A stretch of 22,633 nucleotides of DNA from a virus: positions 1 through 22,633 of IMG/VR virus record IMGVR_UViG_3300030430_000914, one strand, 5' to 3'. The translations under genes were made by a program, and so were the position numbers. Below the pieces are notes generated by a model. The model saw nothing but the letters and a program-made list of their open reading frames with translations, was not told where the DNA came from and made no database searches. Positions 1 through 5,930 of this stretch are shown here, one piece after another. The stretch's first letter is position 1, and each line of letters begins with the position of its first letter.

Positions 1-1
1 T

Positions 2-304
2 GAAACACGAGTTCGTGACCACAAATTTGGTGACTTTCCTACTATATATTTAGCATTAAAAAAATTTATGTTTGCTAAAGATGTTATAAACAATTTTGGT
101 AAACCTTGTTTCTTTATTGTAGAATGGCTTGGTTGTGGAAGCATAGGATATGTGGACTTATCTTTAGTTGATGCTACAGCTGATGATTTTTTACATTATC
201 AAAATGTTAATTATCGTGACCAAAAAAGAGATATTGGTACAGTTGTTGAAATAAATATTGATGATTTTGTTTTAGTTGAGCATGGTTACAATGGTTTGTC
301 GTGA
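2..304 (+). CDS. 3' part of an unknown protein, possibly a PD-(D/E)XK-type nuclease
   Basis: The reading frame is open from base 2, so this gene begins upstream of the window and only its last 100 residues are seen. An internal ATG at 68 would give 78 aa, but it lacks a Shine-Dalgarno sequence and the codons before it are in keeping with the gene. The visible start has Glu-Thr-Arg-Val-Arg, then a short linker with FPTIYLALKKF, then a hydrophobic strand (CFFIVEWLG). This pattern, a strand with E-x-K/R followed by a helix and a strand, recalls small phage proteins with a restriction-endonuclease-like (PD-(D/E)XK) fold. The upstream acidic residue cannot be seen, so this is a weak inference. The stop overlaps the Mom start as TGATG, so the two are probably translated together. 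Confidence 0.6.
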   Translation, partial: ETRVRDHKFGDFPTIYLALKKFMFAKDVINNFGKPCFFIVEWLGCGSIGYVDLSLVDATADDFLHYQNVNYRDQKRDIGTVVEINIDDFVLVEHGYNGLS

Positions 305-963
305 TGAGTATGAAAAATTACTCAGTCATAGGAATTAAAAGTGAGGAAACAAAAATTTTTATATTAGATATTCATTATGCAAAACGATTACCACAAATAC
401 AATACGCATTTGGACTTTATGACAATAATGAATTAGTAGGTGTTGTAACTTATGGTTTACCACCATCACCTGACCTTTGTTTACTTGCTGGAGAAGAAAA
501 CAAAGATAAAGTTATAGAACTAAATAGACTTGTTTTAAAAAATAATAAAAAAAATGAAGCAAGTTTTTTAGTAGGTAATTCATTAAAAATGTTACCAAAA
601 CCAAAAATTGTTATTTCTTATGCTGATGTAGGACAAAACCATAATGGTTATATTTATCAAGCAACTAATTTTAAATATTCAGGGTTATCAAAGGGTGGTT
701 ATCTTTGGGTGAAAAAAGGTGTAAATGGTGTTTATAATCACGCAAGACATACAACATTAGAAAAAAGGTTAAAAAATCCTGAACTTTATGAAAGAGTTGA
801 AAGAACTGATAAACACCGATATATTTTAGTTGTTGGAAATAAAAGAGAAAAAAAAGATATTTATAGTAAAATAAAATATCCATTGGATTTACCATATCCA
901 AAAGGGGAAAGTAAATATTATGAAAATGATACTAACATAGAAACACAATTATTATTAATGTAG
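304..963 (+). CDS. mom-like: Mom-family DNA adenine modification protein
   Basis: A protein of 219 aa that I recognise as a relative of phage Mu Mom. Mom converts adenine in DNA to N6-(methylcarbamoyl)adenine and protects phage DNA from many restriction enzymes; it has a GNAT-like acyltransferase fold. Matching blocks include HYAKRLP (residues 24-30), GVVTYG (46-51), ELNRLVL (72-78), NEASFLV (84-90), SYAD (105-108), HNGYIYQATNF (113-123) and a basic C-terminal part with KHRY (170-173) and YPLDLPYPKG (192-201). I start at ATG 304, which forms a TGATG overlap with the previous stop. GTG 301 and ATG 310 are alternatives, and none has a strong Shine-Dalgarno sequence. No Mu Com-like translational activator is visible next to it. 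Family assignment is confident; the exact chemistry in this phage is inferred. Confidence 0.87.
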   Translation: MSMKNYSVIGIKSEETKIFILDIHYAKRLPQIQYAFGLYDNNELVGVVTYGLPPSPDLCLLAGEENKDKVIELNRLVLKNNKKNEASFLVGNSLKMLPKPKIVISYADVGQNHNGYIYQATNFKYSGLSKGGYLWVKKGVNGVYNHARHTTLEKRLKNPELYERVERTDKHRYILVVGNKREKKDIYSKIKYPLDLPYPKGESKYYENDTNIETQLLLM

Positions 964-972
964 GAGAAAAAA

Positions 973-1362
973 ATGGAAAAAAAATTAGCGTTTATGAATG
1001 TACCGGTAAGTGATTTAGTAAACATACAACATGATTGTGGACCGGCTGTAGCAAAGGACCTTTATATACTTTTTATTGAGTTATGGCGTAGAGATTGTGA
1101 ACCTTTACCGATAAATATTGCTCAAAAGAAACTAAAAATTAATATAAATCGACTAATAAAATGTGCAAATGATTACCCAAATTATGTAAATTTTGACGAT
1201 AATTGCATAGAAAGTGAATTTATTTTTACATTTTTTAATCAAAATTTAAGGAAGAAACAAAGTCGTGAAAATTGGAATGAAAAACGAAGAATGTTGAATA
1301 AACAACAAGATACAATAAACAGTTCAACCGATTTAAAAGCTATTATTAACAATAAAAAATAA
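973..1362 (+). CDS. Unknown 129-aa phage protein
   Basis: It starts at ATG 973 after a good Shine-Dalgarno sequence (AGGAG, 963-967), 9 nt after the Mom stop. The protein is basic toward the C-terminus and probably helical, with ELWRRDCEPLPINIAQKKL near residues 36-54 and a run of Lys/Arg/Asn at the end (roughly 93-129). The pattern of a Trp-Arg-Arg segment, then LPIN, then a small helical domain loosely recalls DUF1376/YdaU-type phage replication proteins, but the match is too weak to name it. It lies in an operon-like run with the Mom gene before it. Function not recognised. Confidence 0.7.
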   Translation: MEKKLAFMNVPVSDLVNIQHDCGPAVAKDLYILFIELWRRDCEPLPINIAQKKLKININRLIKCANDYPNYVNFDDNCIESEFIFTFFNQNLRKKQSRENWNEKRRMLNKQQDTINSSTDLKAIINNKK

Positions 1363-1374
1363 ACGCATGCGTTT
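1361..1374. repeat. 14-bp perfect palindrome at a gene end
   Basis: AAACGCATGCGTTT is perfectly self-complementary and starts inside the stop codon of the 973-1362 gene. The remaining 73 bases before the next gene are almost pure A/T, with imperfect tandem AAATTAAAT-like and AAATAAATAA-like units. The palindrome could be a protein-binding site for a regulator, and the A/T tract could bend or melt easily; both readings are inference. It has no U-run directly after it, so it is not a typical intrinsic terminator. Confidence 0.5.
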
Positions 1375-1447
1375 TCACATGAGTTTTGTAATAAATTAAA
1401 TAAATTAAATTAAACTAAATAAATAAATAATAAAAAGGTAACTAAAT

Positions 1448-1690
1448 ATGAATGAAATTAAACTTAAACTAAATGATAAACATTGGTCATTGATAAAAGA
1501 AAAAAATTTAGACTATCATCAACAAAGACGACTATTCTTTGAATGGCATAATGATAAAAAGAAAGTAAGAAAAAATTACAATTTAGCATTTTTGAATTGG
1601 CTAAAGAAAGCTGCACCAAATAAAGTTTCACAAGCTATTATGATTGATGATATAGTATCACAATTAAAAAAGGGAGATTGGGTTGGATAA
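1448..1690 (+). CDS. Unknown small protein (80 aa)
   Basis: It starts at ATG 1448 with an AAAAGG ribosome-binding sequence about 9 nt upstream. The product is basic with many aromatic residues and carries FLNWLKKA near residues 48-55. A similar W-x-x-W-[IL] helix occurs at the C-terminus of some phage replication-initiation or DnaT-like proteins, where it follows a variable linker. That is only a faint resemblance. Together with the 973-1362 gene it might represent the two halves of a replication protein split by the intergenic A/T tract, but I see no sequence proof. The end overlaps the next gene by 8 nt. Confidence 0.65.
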   Translation: MNEIKLKLNDKHWSLIKEKNLDYHQQRRLFFEWHNDKKKVRKNYNLAFLNWLKKAAPNKVSQAIMIDDIVSQLKKGDWVG

Positions 1691-2270
1691 TCAATATAAA
1701 AAAATTAACTTTAAAAACCGGTGTGATGCCATTGCCGAGATATTAATACAAAAAGGTTTACTAAGTACATATTCGCTAGGAAACAAAACACGAGAAGAAA
1801 GTGAAATGTTTATAAGAGATACAACATTATTACTAAATGAGAATATACCGAACCACGACAATATGAAAGAGTTTGAAAATTATTTAAACGATTTACGAAA
1901 GTATATTATAACAAATTTCAGTTCTGATTTTATGCCTAATACAAGTCGATTAGTAAAATTGTTGCATCAGTTTAATAAGTATCGTGATAATCAAAAATAT
2001 GCTGGTCTTGGTGAGTTGTTTAAATATGATAAATGGGAACTAGCTAAAGGCACTAACATTGCAGATAGTGGTATTATTTATAATGATAATTTTAAACAAA
2101 AATGGTTTGAGTCATTTCCAAACGAGTCACCTTTAGCTTGTAAATCTTATGTTATTCAGATACATAAAGGAACAAGGGTTTTTGGTGATTATAAACATAT
2201 AAAAAAATTAATAGACATGGGTTTACCTGTAAAACATACACTAGATAGTAAGGAACTACAGCTTGAATAA
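1683..2270 (+). CDS. Unknown 195-aa protein with TTG start
   Basis: It starts with TTG at 1683, preceded by AGGGAG (1669-1674) at a suitable distance. No ATG lies near the beginning in this frame until Met-44 (GAAATG), so TTG is well supported. The start overlaps the previous stop (TTGGATAA). The protein looks globular and probably helical in its first half (about residues 1-100), with a more mixed charged second half. No catalytic motif, membrane segment or signal peptide is visible. The layout and the downstream neighbour suggest a replication or regulatory role, but I do not recognise the family. Confidence 0.72.
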   Translation: MDNQYKKINFKNRCDAIAEILIQKGLLSTYSLGNKTREESEMFIRDTTLLLNENIPNHDNMKEFENYLNDLRKYIITNFSSDFMPNTSRLVKLLHQFNKYRDNQKYAGLGELFKYDKWELAKGTNIADSGIIYNDNFKQKWFESFPNESPLACKSYVIQIHKGTRVFGDYKHIKKLIDMGLPVKHTLDSKELQLE

Positions 2271-2742
2271 AGTAACACCAACAAAAGAACAGATTAGAAA
2301 AACCGATAATATTTATGTATTAGAAGAAACTATAAAAGCCGGAATACGCAGACTAAGAAATCGTGGTTCAACTGTTTACGATAGATATTATGCAAGAAAT
2401 CAAATTAATGCTGATATGCACAATGCAGCAACCTTATATTATACACATTATTTTTTAGGACATGAACGAACATCAACCATTGTTAAGTATGGTGAACGAT
2501 TAGGTGAGGGGTCCATACCGGCATTGACTAATGGTGAATATCAAGAACATCATAGAGATATTTATAATAAAGCAAGAACACATATAAAAACATTTAATCC
2601 TAAACTTGCAACATTTATTGATGATGTCATATTGTATGATGTTGATTTAAGAACAGCTGCAAAAACAATACGACATCAACCTGAAAATGGTTATTCATTA
2701 TTTTGTGTTACACTTGAGTCTTTAGTAGATTTCTTTTTTTAA
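2263..2742 (+). CDS. Unknown 159-aa protein, possibly a phage regulator
   Basis: It starts with TTG at 2263, preceded by AAGGA (2250-2254), and overlaps the previous stop in the form TTGAATAA, copying the junction just upstream. The N-terminal 60 residues are basic (IKAGIRRLRNRG). The C-terminal part, with ARTHIKTFNPKL, then a hydrophobic Asp-rich helix, then a pattern ending SLFCVTLESLVDFFF, resembles the layout of a family of phage DNA-binding/regulatory domains (DUF6456-like, or late-gene antiterminator-like proteins). This is inferred from pattern only. Being the last gene of the rightward run before a convergent island, a regulator would fit. Confidence 0.68.
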   Translation: MNKVTPTKEQIRKTDNIYVLEETIKAGIRRLRNRGSTVYDRYYARNQINADMHNAATLYYTHYFLGHERTSTIVKYGERLGEGSIPALTNGEYQEHHRDIYNKARTHIKTFNPKLATFIDDVILYDVDLRTAAKTIRHQPENGYSLFCVTLESLVDFFF

Positions 2743-2755
2743 TGGTCCTTATGGA

Positions 2756-2801
2756 TTAGTATAGAAAAGGACATACAAGAATAATCCCCAACCTATACTA
2801 A
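2756..2801. repeat. 9-bp inverted repeat between convergent genes
   Basis: TTAGTATAG (2756-2764) is repeated in inverted form as CTATACTAA (2793-2801) with a 28-nt spacer. GG and CC (2753-2754 and 2803-2804) extend the symmetry across one mismatch. It lies in the 98-bp gap between the end of the rightward run and the end of the leftward pair. A bidirectional transcription end is possible, although no U-run follows either arm directly. A second weak dyad (CAATTAAA at 2826-2833 and TTTAATTG at 2844-2851) overlaps the end of the leftward gene. Confidence 0.45.
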
Positions 2802-2840
2802 ACCACATGAACGCAAATAAAAATTCAATTAAAAAGTTTT

Positions 2841-3074
2841 TCATTTAATTGCCTTATACTTTTCATCAAAGAACTTATTTCTATCATCAGCATCTTCAAA
2901 ATCATTTATAAAGTAATTTAGCTTTTCTGATTTATCCAAAACTGTAGTTCTTATTTCCCAACCTTTTTCAAATTCATCACCTATCATACGCATTAAAGTA
3001 TAAAAATCAGTATAATCTCCAAAAGCATGGTATCTAGTTAATATTTTTATATAGTCTTGTTTAGTATGTTTCAT
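2841..3074 (-). CDS. Unknown small protein (77 aa), leftward
   Basis: The start ATG at 3074 has an excellent Shine-Dalgarno sequence (GGGAG, 7 nt away) that overlaps the end of the neighbouring leftward gene, so the two form a mini-operon. The product is acidic and aromatic-rich, with a Tyr/Phe-rich helix near residues 8-30 (YIKILTRYHAFGDYTDFY) and an Asp-rich C-terminus. No known domain is recognised. Its reversed direction relative to all other genes suggests it is expressed under separate control, for example early in infection. Confidence 0.72.
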   Translation of the reverse strand: MKHTKQDYIKILTRYHAFGDYTDFYTLMRMIGDEFEKGWEIRTTVLDKSEKLNYFINDFEDADDRNKFFDEKYKAIK

Positions 3075-3076
3075 TT

Positions 3077-3400
3077 TTATCTCCCTCTTCTTAAATAGTC
3101 TGGACCATAGATTCTATTTCTTTTAATTTCGTAACCATCATTAACATTGCCTCTTGGGTGTTTAGCAGGTCTTGACCATGTAGCTGCTTTATAGATGTGA
3201 CCATCTTTATCTACAAAACCCCAAGCAGAAGCTGGTTTACCATGTGCATTAGTTGTAACAATTTTTATGTATTTTTTACCAACTACATAATCAAAACTGT
3301 CTTGGCTTTTTTCCCATTGTCTTTTGTGTTCTTCTTTTAAGTCACTCACAAGAACATCAATGTTTTTAATTAGATTTTTGTTTTCTAGTATGTTTGTCAT
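3077..3400 (-). CDS. Small phage protein of the DUF7717-like type, leftward
   Basis: I place the start at ATG 3400 (107 aa) because GGAG lies 6-7 nt upstream of it; the in-frame ATG at 3412 would put that same ribosome-binding site inside the coding region. The first half is a charged helix (residues 1-38). The second half has GKKYIKIVTT followed by SAWGFVDKDGHIYKAATWSRPAKHPRGN, a block I associate with small proteins found in many marine phages (DUF7717-like), where GFV-K and W-x-x-PAK-x-x-RGN are conserved. Their function is unknown. It is the first gene of the leftward pair, downstream of a good promoter. Confidence 0.75.
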   Translation of the reverse strand: MTNILENKNLIKNIDVLVSDLKEEHKRQWEKSQDSFDYVVGKKYIKIVTTNAHGKPASAWGFVDKDGHIYKAATWSRPAKHPRGNVNDGYEIKRNRIYGPDYLRRGR

Positions 3401-3436
3401 TTTTATCTCCATTTTTTTAACTAACTTACATTTATA

Positions 3437-3465
3437 TATATAGTACTATTGACATATAAAGTCAA
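3437..3465 (-). promoter_or_regulatory. Leftward sigma70-type promoter with dyad
   Basis: Read leftward there is TTGACT (3465-3460), a 17-nt spacer, then TATATA (3442-3437), close to the sigma70 consensus and about 37 nt before the start of the leftward pair. The -35 lies inside a perfect dyad, TTGAC-N7-GTCAA (3449-3465), whose other arm reads TTGACA rightward. A factor bound at the dyad could therefore control the leftward promoter, and perhaps a rightward one. Confidence 0.6.
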
Positions 3466-3503
3466 TACTTTTTATTAAAAAAAAACAATTAATTTACATT
3501 TTT

Positions 3504-3533
3504 TTGACAAAATTAAATAAGTTGTGATACATA
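3504..3533 (+). promoter_or_regulatory. Rightward promoter candidate ahead of the packaging genes
   Basis: A consensus TTGACA (3504-3509) is followed after 17-18 nt by ATACAT/TACATA (3527-3533), which is a weaker -10. It lies 68 nt before the start of the putative small terminase gene. A second TTGACA at 3449 with TTATTA at 3472 is another, weaker rightward option. Confidence 0.45.
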
Positions 3534-3600
3534 TAAAACAATGGTTTAGGTATTTAATTAATTATAAAAGGGTGTGACAAGACACAAAGGGTCAAAAATC

Positions 3601-3984
3601 ATGGATTTTGAAACAAAACAAGAACAAAACGAGAACAAAACAAGAATAAAGAGAGGTAGAGGTCGCCCAAAGGGTAGTTTAACTAACAAACCTCGTAAGG
3701 CTGCTTATGACATCATTAAAAGACAATTTAATTACGCCTTAAGTGATATGGAGAAAGACCCAGACAAACCATTACATAAGATAATAAAAGATGCTCTAAC
3801 GAAAGATATACGAGACATAAGACATTTTGCTTTTTTATTTCCACAACAAAAGCAAACTGATATAGATGTTAAATTAGTTAAGACAATAAATGTAGTATCG
3901 GACCGGATAAGAGATTACAAAGAAGAAAGAAAAATAGCTAAAGCAAAGACAATAGATGTGACCCCAACAAAAATAGAGGAGTGA
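3601..3984 (+). CDS. Putative terminase small subunit, with AT-hook-like motif
   Basis: I choose ATG 3601 because AAAGGG (3586-3591) sits 9 nt upstream; the GTG at 3574 has its purine run too close. The protein (127 aa) has a strongly basic N-terminal tract with RGRGRPKGS (about residues 18-26), which matches the AT-hook core R-G-R-P that binds the minor groove of A/T-rich DNA. The GRPKGS-x-x-N sequence is also common at the start of phage small terminase subunits and other DNA-binding proteins. A helical, lysine-rich remainder follows. Position just upstream of the large terminase supports a small terminase that recognises packaging DNA, but sequence proof is limited. A general DNA-binding regulator is the alternative. 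Confidence 0.6.
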   Translation: MDFETKQEQNENKTRIKRGRGRPKGSLTNKPRKAAYDIIKRQFNYALSDMEKDPDKPLHKIIKDALTKDIRDIRHFAFLFPQQKQTDIDVKLVKTINVVSDRIRDYKEERKIAKAKTIDVTPTKIEE

Positions 3985-4173
3985 CCTTAATACAACATAT
4001 AAGTTACACATTTTACACCCCCCCTGTTTTTTGTGTCGCCCCCTAGTAGTAATAATAATTATACCCCTACCTATACCGAAAAAAAAAATTATTTTTTTTC
4101 CGACAATTTTCGTTTCTCAATAGTTATATATGTAGAAGATAAAAAATTTTTTTTATCATAATTGGAGAATACA
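3985..4173. other. Non-coding A/T-rich stretch with C-runs and A/T hairpins
   Basis: I see no gene here. Two C-runs (4018-4024 and 4039-4043) stand out in the A/T background. They are followed by a hairpin of ten A, TTA and eight T flanked by G and C (4078-4100), and a second perfect A/T dyad (GATAAAAAA, 4138-4146, with its inverse at 4149-4157). The stretch could hold a promoter for the small gene at 4174 or a binding site for the AT-hook protein encoded just upstream. Both readings are inference. Confidence 0.5.
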
Positions 4174-4311
4174 ATGTTACATATAGATAGAATAAAAATA
4201 TATCAAAAATTTATGGATGAACCAGAAAATTTAACTGATAATGAGTATGATGTATTAGATATGTTTGATGCAGAGTTTCAAAAATGGTTAGAAAATACAT
4301 ATAACATATAA
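4174..4311 (+). CDS. Small unknown protein (45 aa)
   Basis: ATG 4174 follows TTGGAG with about 7 nt spacing, a strong ribosome-binding site. The 45-residue product (MLHIDRIKIYQKFMDEP at its start) is acidic in the second half (MFDAEFQKWLE near residues 30-40) and probably one or two helices. It stands alone between A/T hairpins and an intrinsic terminator, so it appears to have its own transcription unit. No function recognised. Confidence 0.65.
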   Translation: MLHIDRIKIYQKFMDEPENLTDNEYDVLDMFDAEFQKWLENTYNI

Positions 4312-4315
4312 AAAA

Positions 4316-4348
4316 AGGGGGTATCACAACCCCCTAATTTTATTTTAT
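4316..4348 (+). terminator. Intrinsic terminator
   Basis: AGGGGGT (4316-4322), loop ATCACA, ACCCCCT (4329-4335) form a perfect 7-bp, G/C-rich stem followed by AATTTTATTTTAT. It begins 5 nt after the stop of the 45-codon gene and separates it from the large terminase. Confidence 0.85.
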
Positions 4349-4361
4349 ACTACATATAGTG

Positions 4362-4390
4362 TTGACAAACCTCCACAAATCACGAAATAT
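4362..4390 (+). promoter_or_regulatory. Promoter candidate for the morphogenesis operon
   Basis: A consensus TTGACA (4362-4367) lies just after the terminator, with AAATAT (4385-4390) 17 nt downstream as a weak -10. Its position, after a terminator and before an 18-kb rightward run without another obvious break, fits a late promoter. The -10 overlaps a long dyad. Confidence 0.45.
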
Positions 4391-4417
4391 GACAAAATTG
4401 ATGTAATTGTGTCATAT
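4387..4417. repeat. Near-perfect 13-bp dyad before the terminase gene
   Basis: ATATGACAAAATT (4387-4399) and its near-inverse AATTGTGTCATAT (4405-4417) pair at 12 of 13 positions around the 5-nt centre GATGT. It overlaps the -10 and likely start region of the promoter candidate, so it could be an operator, or a terminase-binding element. As RNA it would form a mostly A/U stem with no U-run after it, which argues against a terminator. Confidence 0.65.
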
Positions 4418-4467
4418 CCTCCCTACTAACGACAACGCAGAAAAAAATGGTAAAACACAATTACATT

Positions 4468-4520
4468 CCTTGCAAGGCAGGGGTGGCAGGTTTTATACAC
4501 CATTTTTCCTGTTCACCCCT
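4468..4520. repeat. Palindrome plus stem-loop in the terminase leader
   Basis: CCTTGCAAGG (4468-4477) is a perfect 10-bp palindrome. One base further starts a hairpin: AGGGGTG (4479-4485), one unpaired G, CAGG (4487-4490), a 17-nt loop, CCTG (4508-4511), unpaired TT and CACCCCT (4514-4520). The hairpin ends about 12 nt before the large-terminase ATG and 3 nt before its AGG ribosome-binding site (4524-4526). The block is much richer in G/C than its surroundings. It could control terminase translation, or be a packaging (cos/pac) site. Confidence 0.6.
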
Positions 4521-4532
4521 TATAGGTTATAT

Positions 4533-5930
4533 ATGGAAGATTTAGAAAACATTATTTCAGAATTAGCGACAGACCCTGTTATGTTTGTTGAGGCAATGTT
4601 GGGTGTCAAGCCTGAAAAATGGCAGCGTAAATTTTTACAAAATGTTATGGATAATCCAAGATGTGCTGTAAAATCTGGTCATGGTGTTGGTAAGACAGCA
4701 GTATTATCATGGCTCATTTTATGGTGGTTAATTACTCGTCACCCATGTAAGGTTGTCTGTACAGCCAATACTGCTCATCAATTATCAGATGTATTATGGG
4801 CAGAAGCAAAAAAATGGGGTCGTCAACTACCTGATGTGTTTTATCAACAACTTGAAATGAAAACAGATAAAATTAATTTAGAGGGGGCGAATGATAGTTA
4901 CGCTGTGGCTCGTGTGTCAAGGCGTGAAAACCCAGAAGCTCTACAAGGTTTTCATAGTGAAAATTTATTATTTATCATTGACGAAGCAAGTGGTGTTGAC
5001 GATATGATTTTTGAGGTTGGTGAGGGTTCACTTTCTACACCTAATGCTAAGGTTGTAATGACCGGTAACCCAACACGCACAAGTGGGTATTTCTTTAATG
5101 CTTTTTCAGCAATGCGTGATAGGTGGACCTTACAAACTGTTGCCTGCAAAGACAGTACACAAGTGTCACCAGATTATATAGAAGATATGAAATTAAAATA
5201 TGGTGATGATTCTAATGTTTATCGTGTGCGTGTCTTGGGTGAGTTTCCTCGTGCAGAAGATGATACAGTTATACCATTATATATGGTTGAAAGTTCATTA
5301 CAAAGAGATGTGCAAGTTGACCCCTACACACCTGTTGTTTGGGGGTTAGATGTCGCCAATTTTGGTAGTGACAGAACCGCCTTATGTAAAAGGCGTGGCA
5401 ATGAAGTTGTTGACAAAATACGAACATGGCAAGGAAAAGACCTAATGGAAACTGTTGGTATGGTTGTACAAGAGTATGAAATGTGTAATTACAAAGATAA
5501 ACCAACAGATATTTTTGTTGATACTATTGGAATTGGTAGTGGTGTATGTTCAAGATTAACAGAACTTGATTTACCTGCTAGACCTATACAAGTAAGTGAA
5601 AGCCCTAGTATGCGTGACAAGTATATGCGTTTGCGTGACGAATTATGGTTTCGTGCTAGAGAATGGTTTGAGGGTCGTGATGTTTTTCTTATACAAGATG
5701 ACAAACTTATTGAAGAATTAATTGCACCTCGTTTTAAAATAACAAGTGCTGGAAAAATAAAAGTTGAAGCAAAAGATGAATTTAAGAAAAGATTAGGTGG
5801 TCGTTCTTGTGATTTAGCTGATGCGTTTTGTTTAACATTTGCACATCAATCATTTGTTGCAAGTGTTCGAGGCACACAACATAATTGGAATAAACCAATA
5901 GCATATAAGGATAACTCATGGATAACATAA
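4533..5930 (+). CDS. terL: Terminase large subunit (ATPase-nuclease)
   Basis: The motor that cuts and pumps DNA into the prohead through the portal. With the start at ATG 4533 (465 aa) the domains are clear. The N-terminal ATPase has Walker A GHGVGKT (residues 49-55), Walker B LLFIIDEAS (145-153) with catalytic Glu-151, and a coupling motif TGNPT (177-181). The C-terminal RNase H-like nuclease has acidic residues in WGLDVANFGSDRT (Asp-273), IFVDTIGIGSG (Asp-330) and CDLADAF (Asp-427/Asp-430). I reject an upstream extension to TTG 4407: its 42 codons cover the palindrome and stem-loop, have atypical composition, and family members start near this ATG. An AGG at 4524-4526 serves as a modest ribosome-binding site. 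The end overlaps the next gene by 13 nt. Confidence 0.95.
   Translation: MEDLENIISELATDPVMFVEAMLGVKPEKWQRKFLQNVMDNPRCAVKSGHGVGKTAVLSWLILWWLITRHPCKVVCTANTAHQLSDVLWAEAKKWGRQLPDVFYQQLEMKTDKINLEGANDSYAVARVSRRENPEALQGFHSENLLFIIDEASGVDDMIFEVGEGSLSTPNAKVVMTGNPTRTSGYFFNAFSAMRDRWTLQTVACKDSTQVSPDYIEDMKLKYGDDSNVYRVRVLGEFPRAEDDTVIPLYMVESSLQRDVQVDPYTPVVWGLDVANFGSDRTALCKRRGNEVVDKIRTWQGKDLMETVGMVVQEYEMCNYKDKPTDIFVDTIGIGSGVCSRLTELDLPARPIQVSESPSMRDKYMRLRDELWFRAREWFEGRDVFLIQDDKLIEELIAPRFKITSAGKIKVEAKDEFKKRLGGRSCDLADAFCLTFAHQSFVASVRGTQHNWNKPIAYKDNSWIT

Noticed and set aside
2743-2840. A tRNA or small RNA in the convergent gap
   Set aside because: No cloverleaf or conserved T-arm sequence is visible; only dyads.
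2824-2851. Intrinsic terminator for the leftward genes
   Set aside because: The dyad CAATTAAA/TTTAATTG has only one G/C pair and would be too weak, though a T-rich stretch follows in the leftward direction.
3401-3412. ATG 3412 as start of the leftward 107-aa protein
   Set aside because: It would place the GGAG ribosome-binding site inside the coding sequence; ATG 3400 uses that site.
3574-3600. GTG start for the putative small terminase
   Set aside because: The purine run is almost adjacent to the GTG, while the ATG at 3601 has AAAGGG at the right distance.
4407-4532. An N-terminal extension of the large terminase from a TTG at 4407
   Set aside because: It covers a palindrome and stem-loop, has atypical composition for the gene, and the ATG at 4533 gives the usual start for the family.
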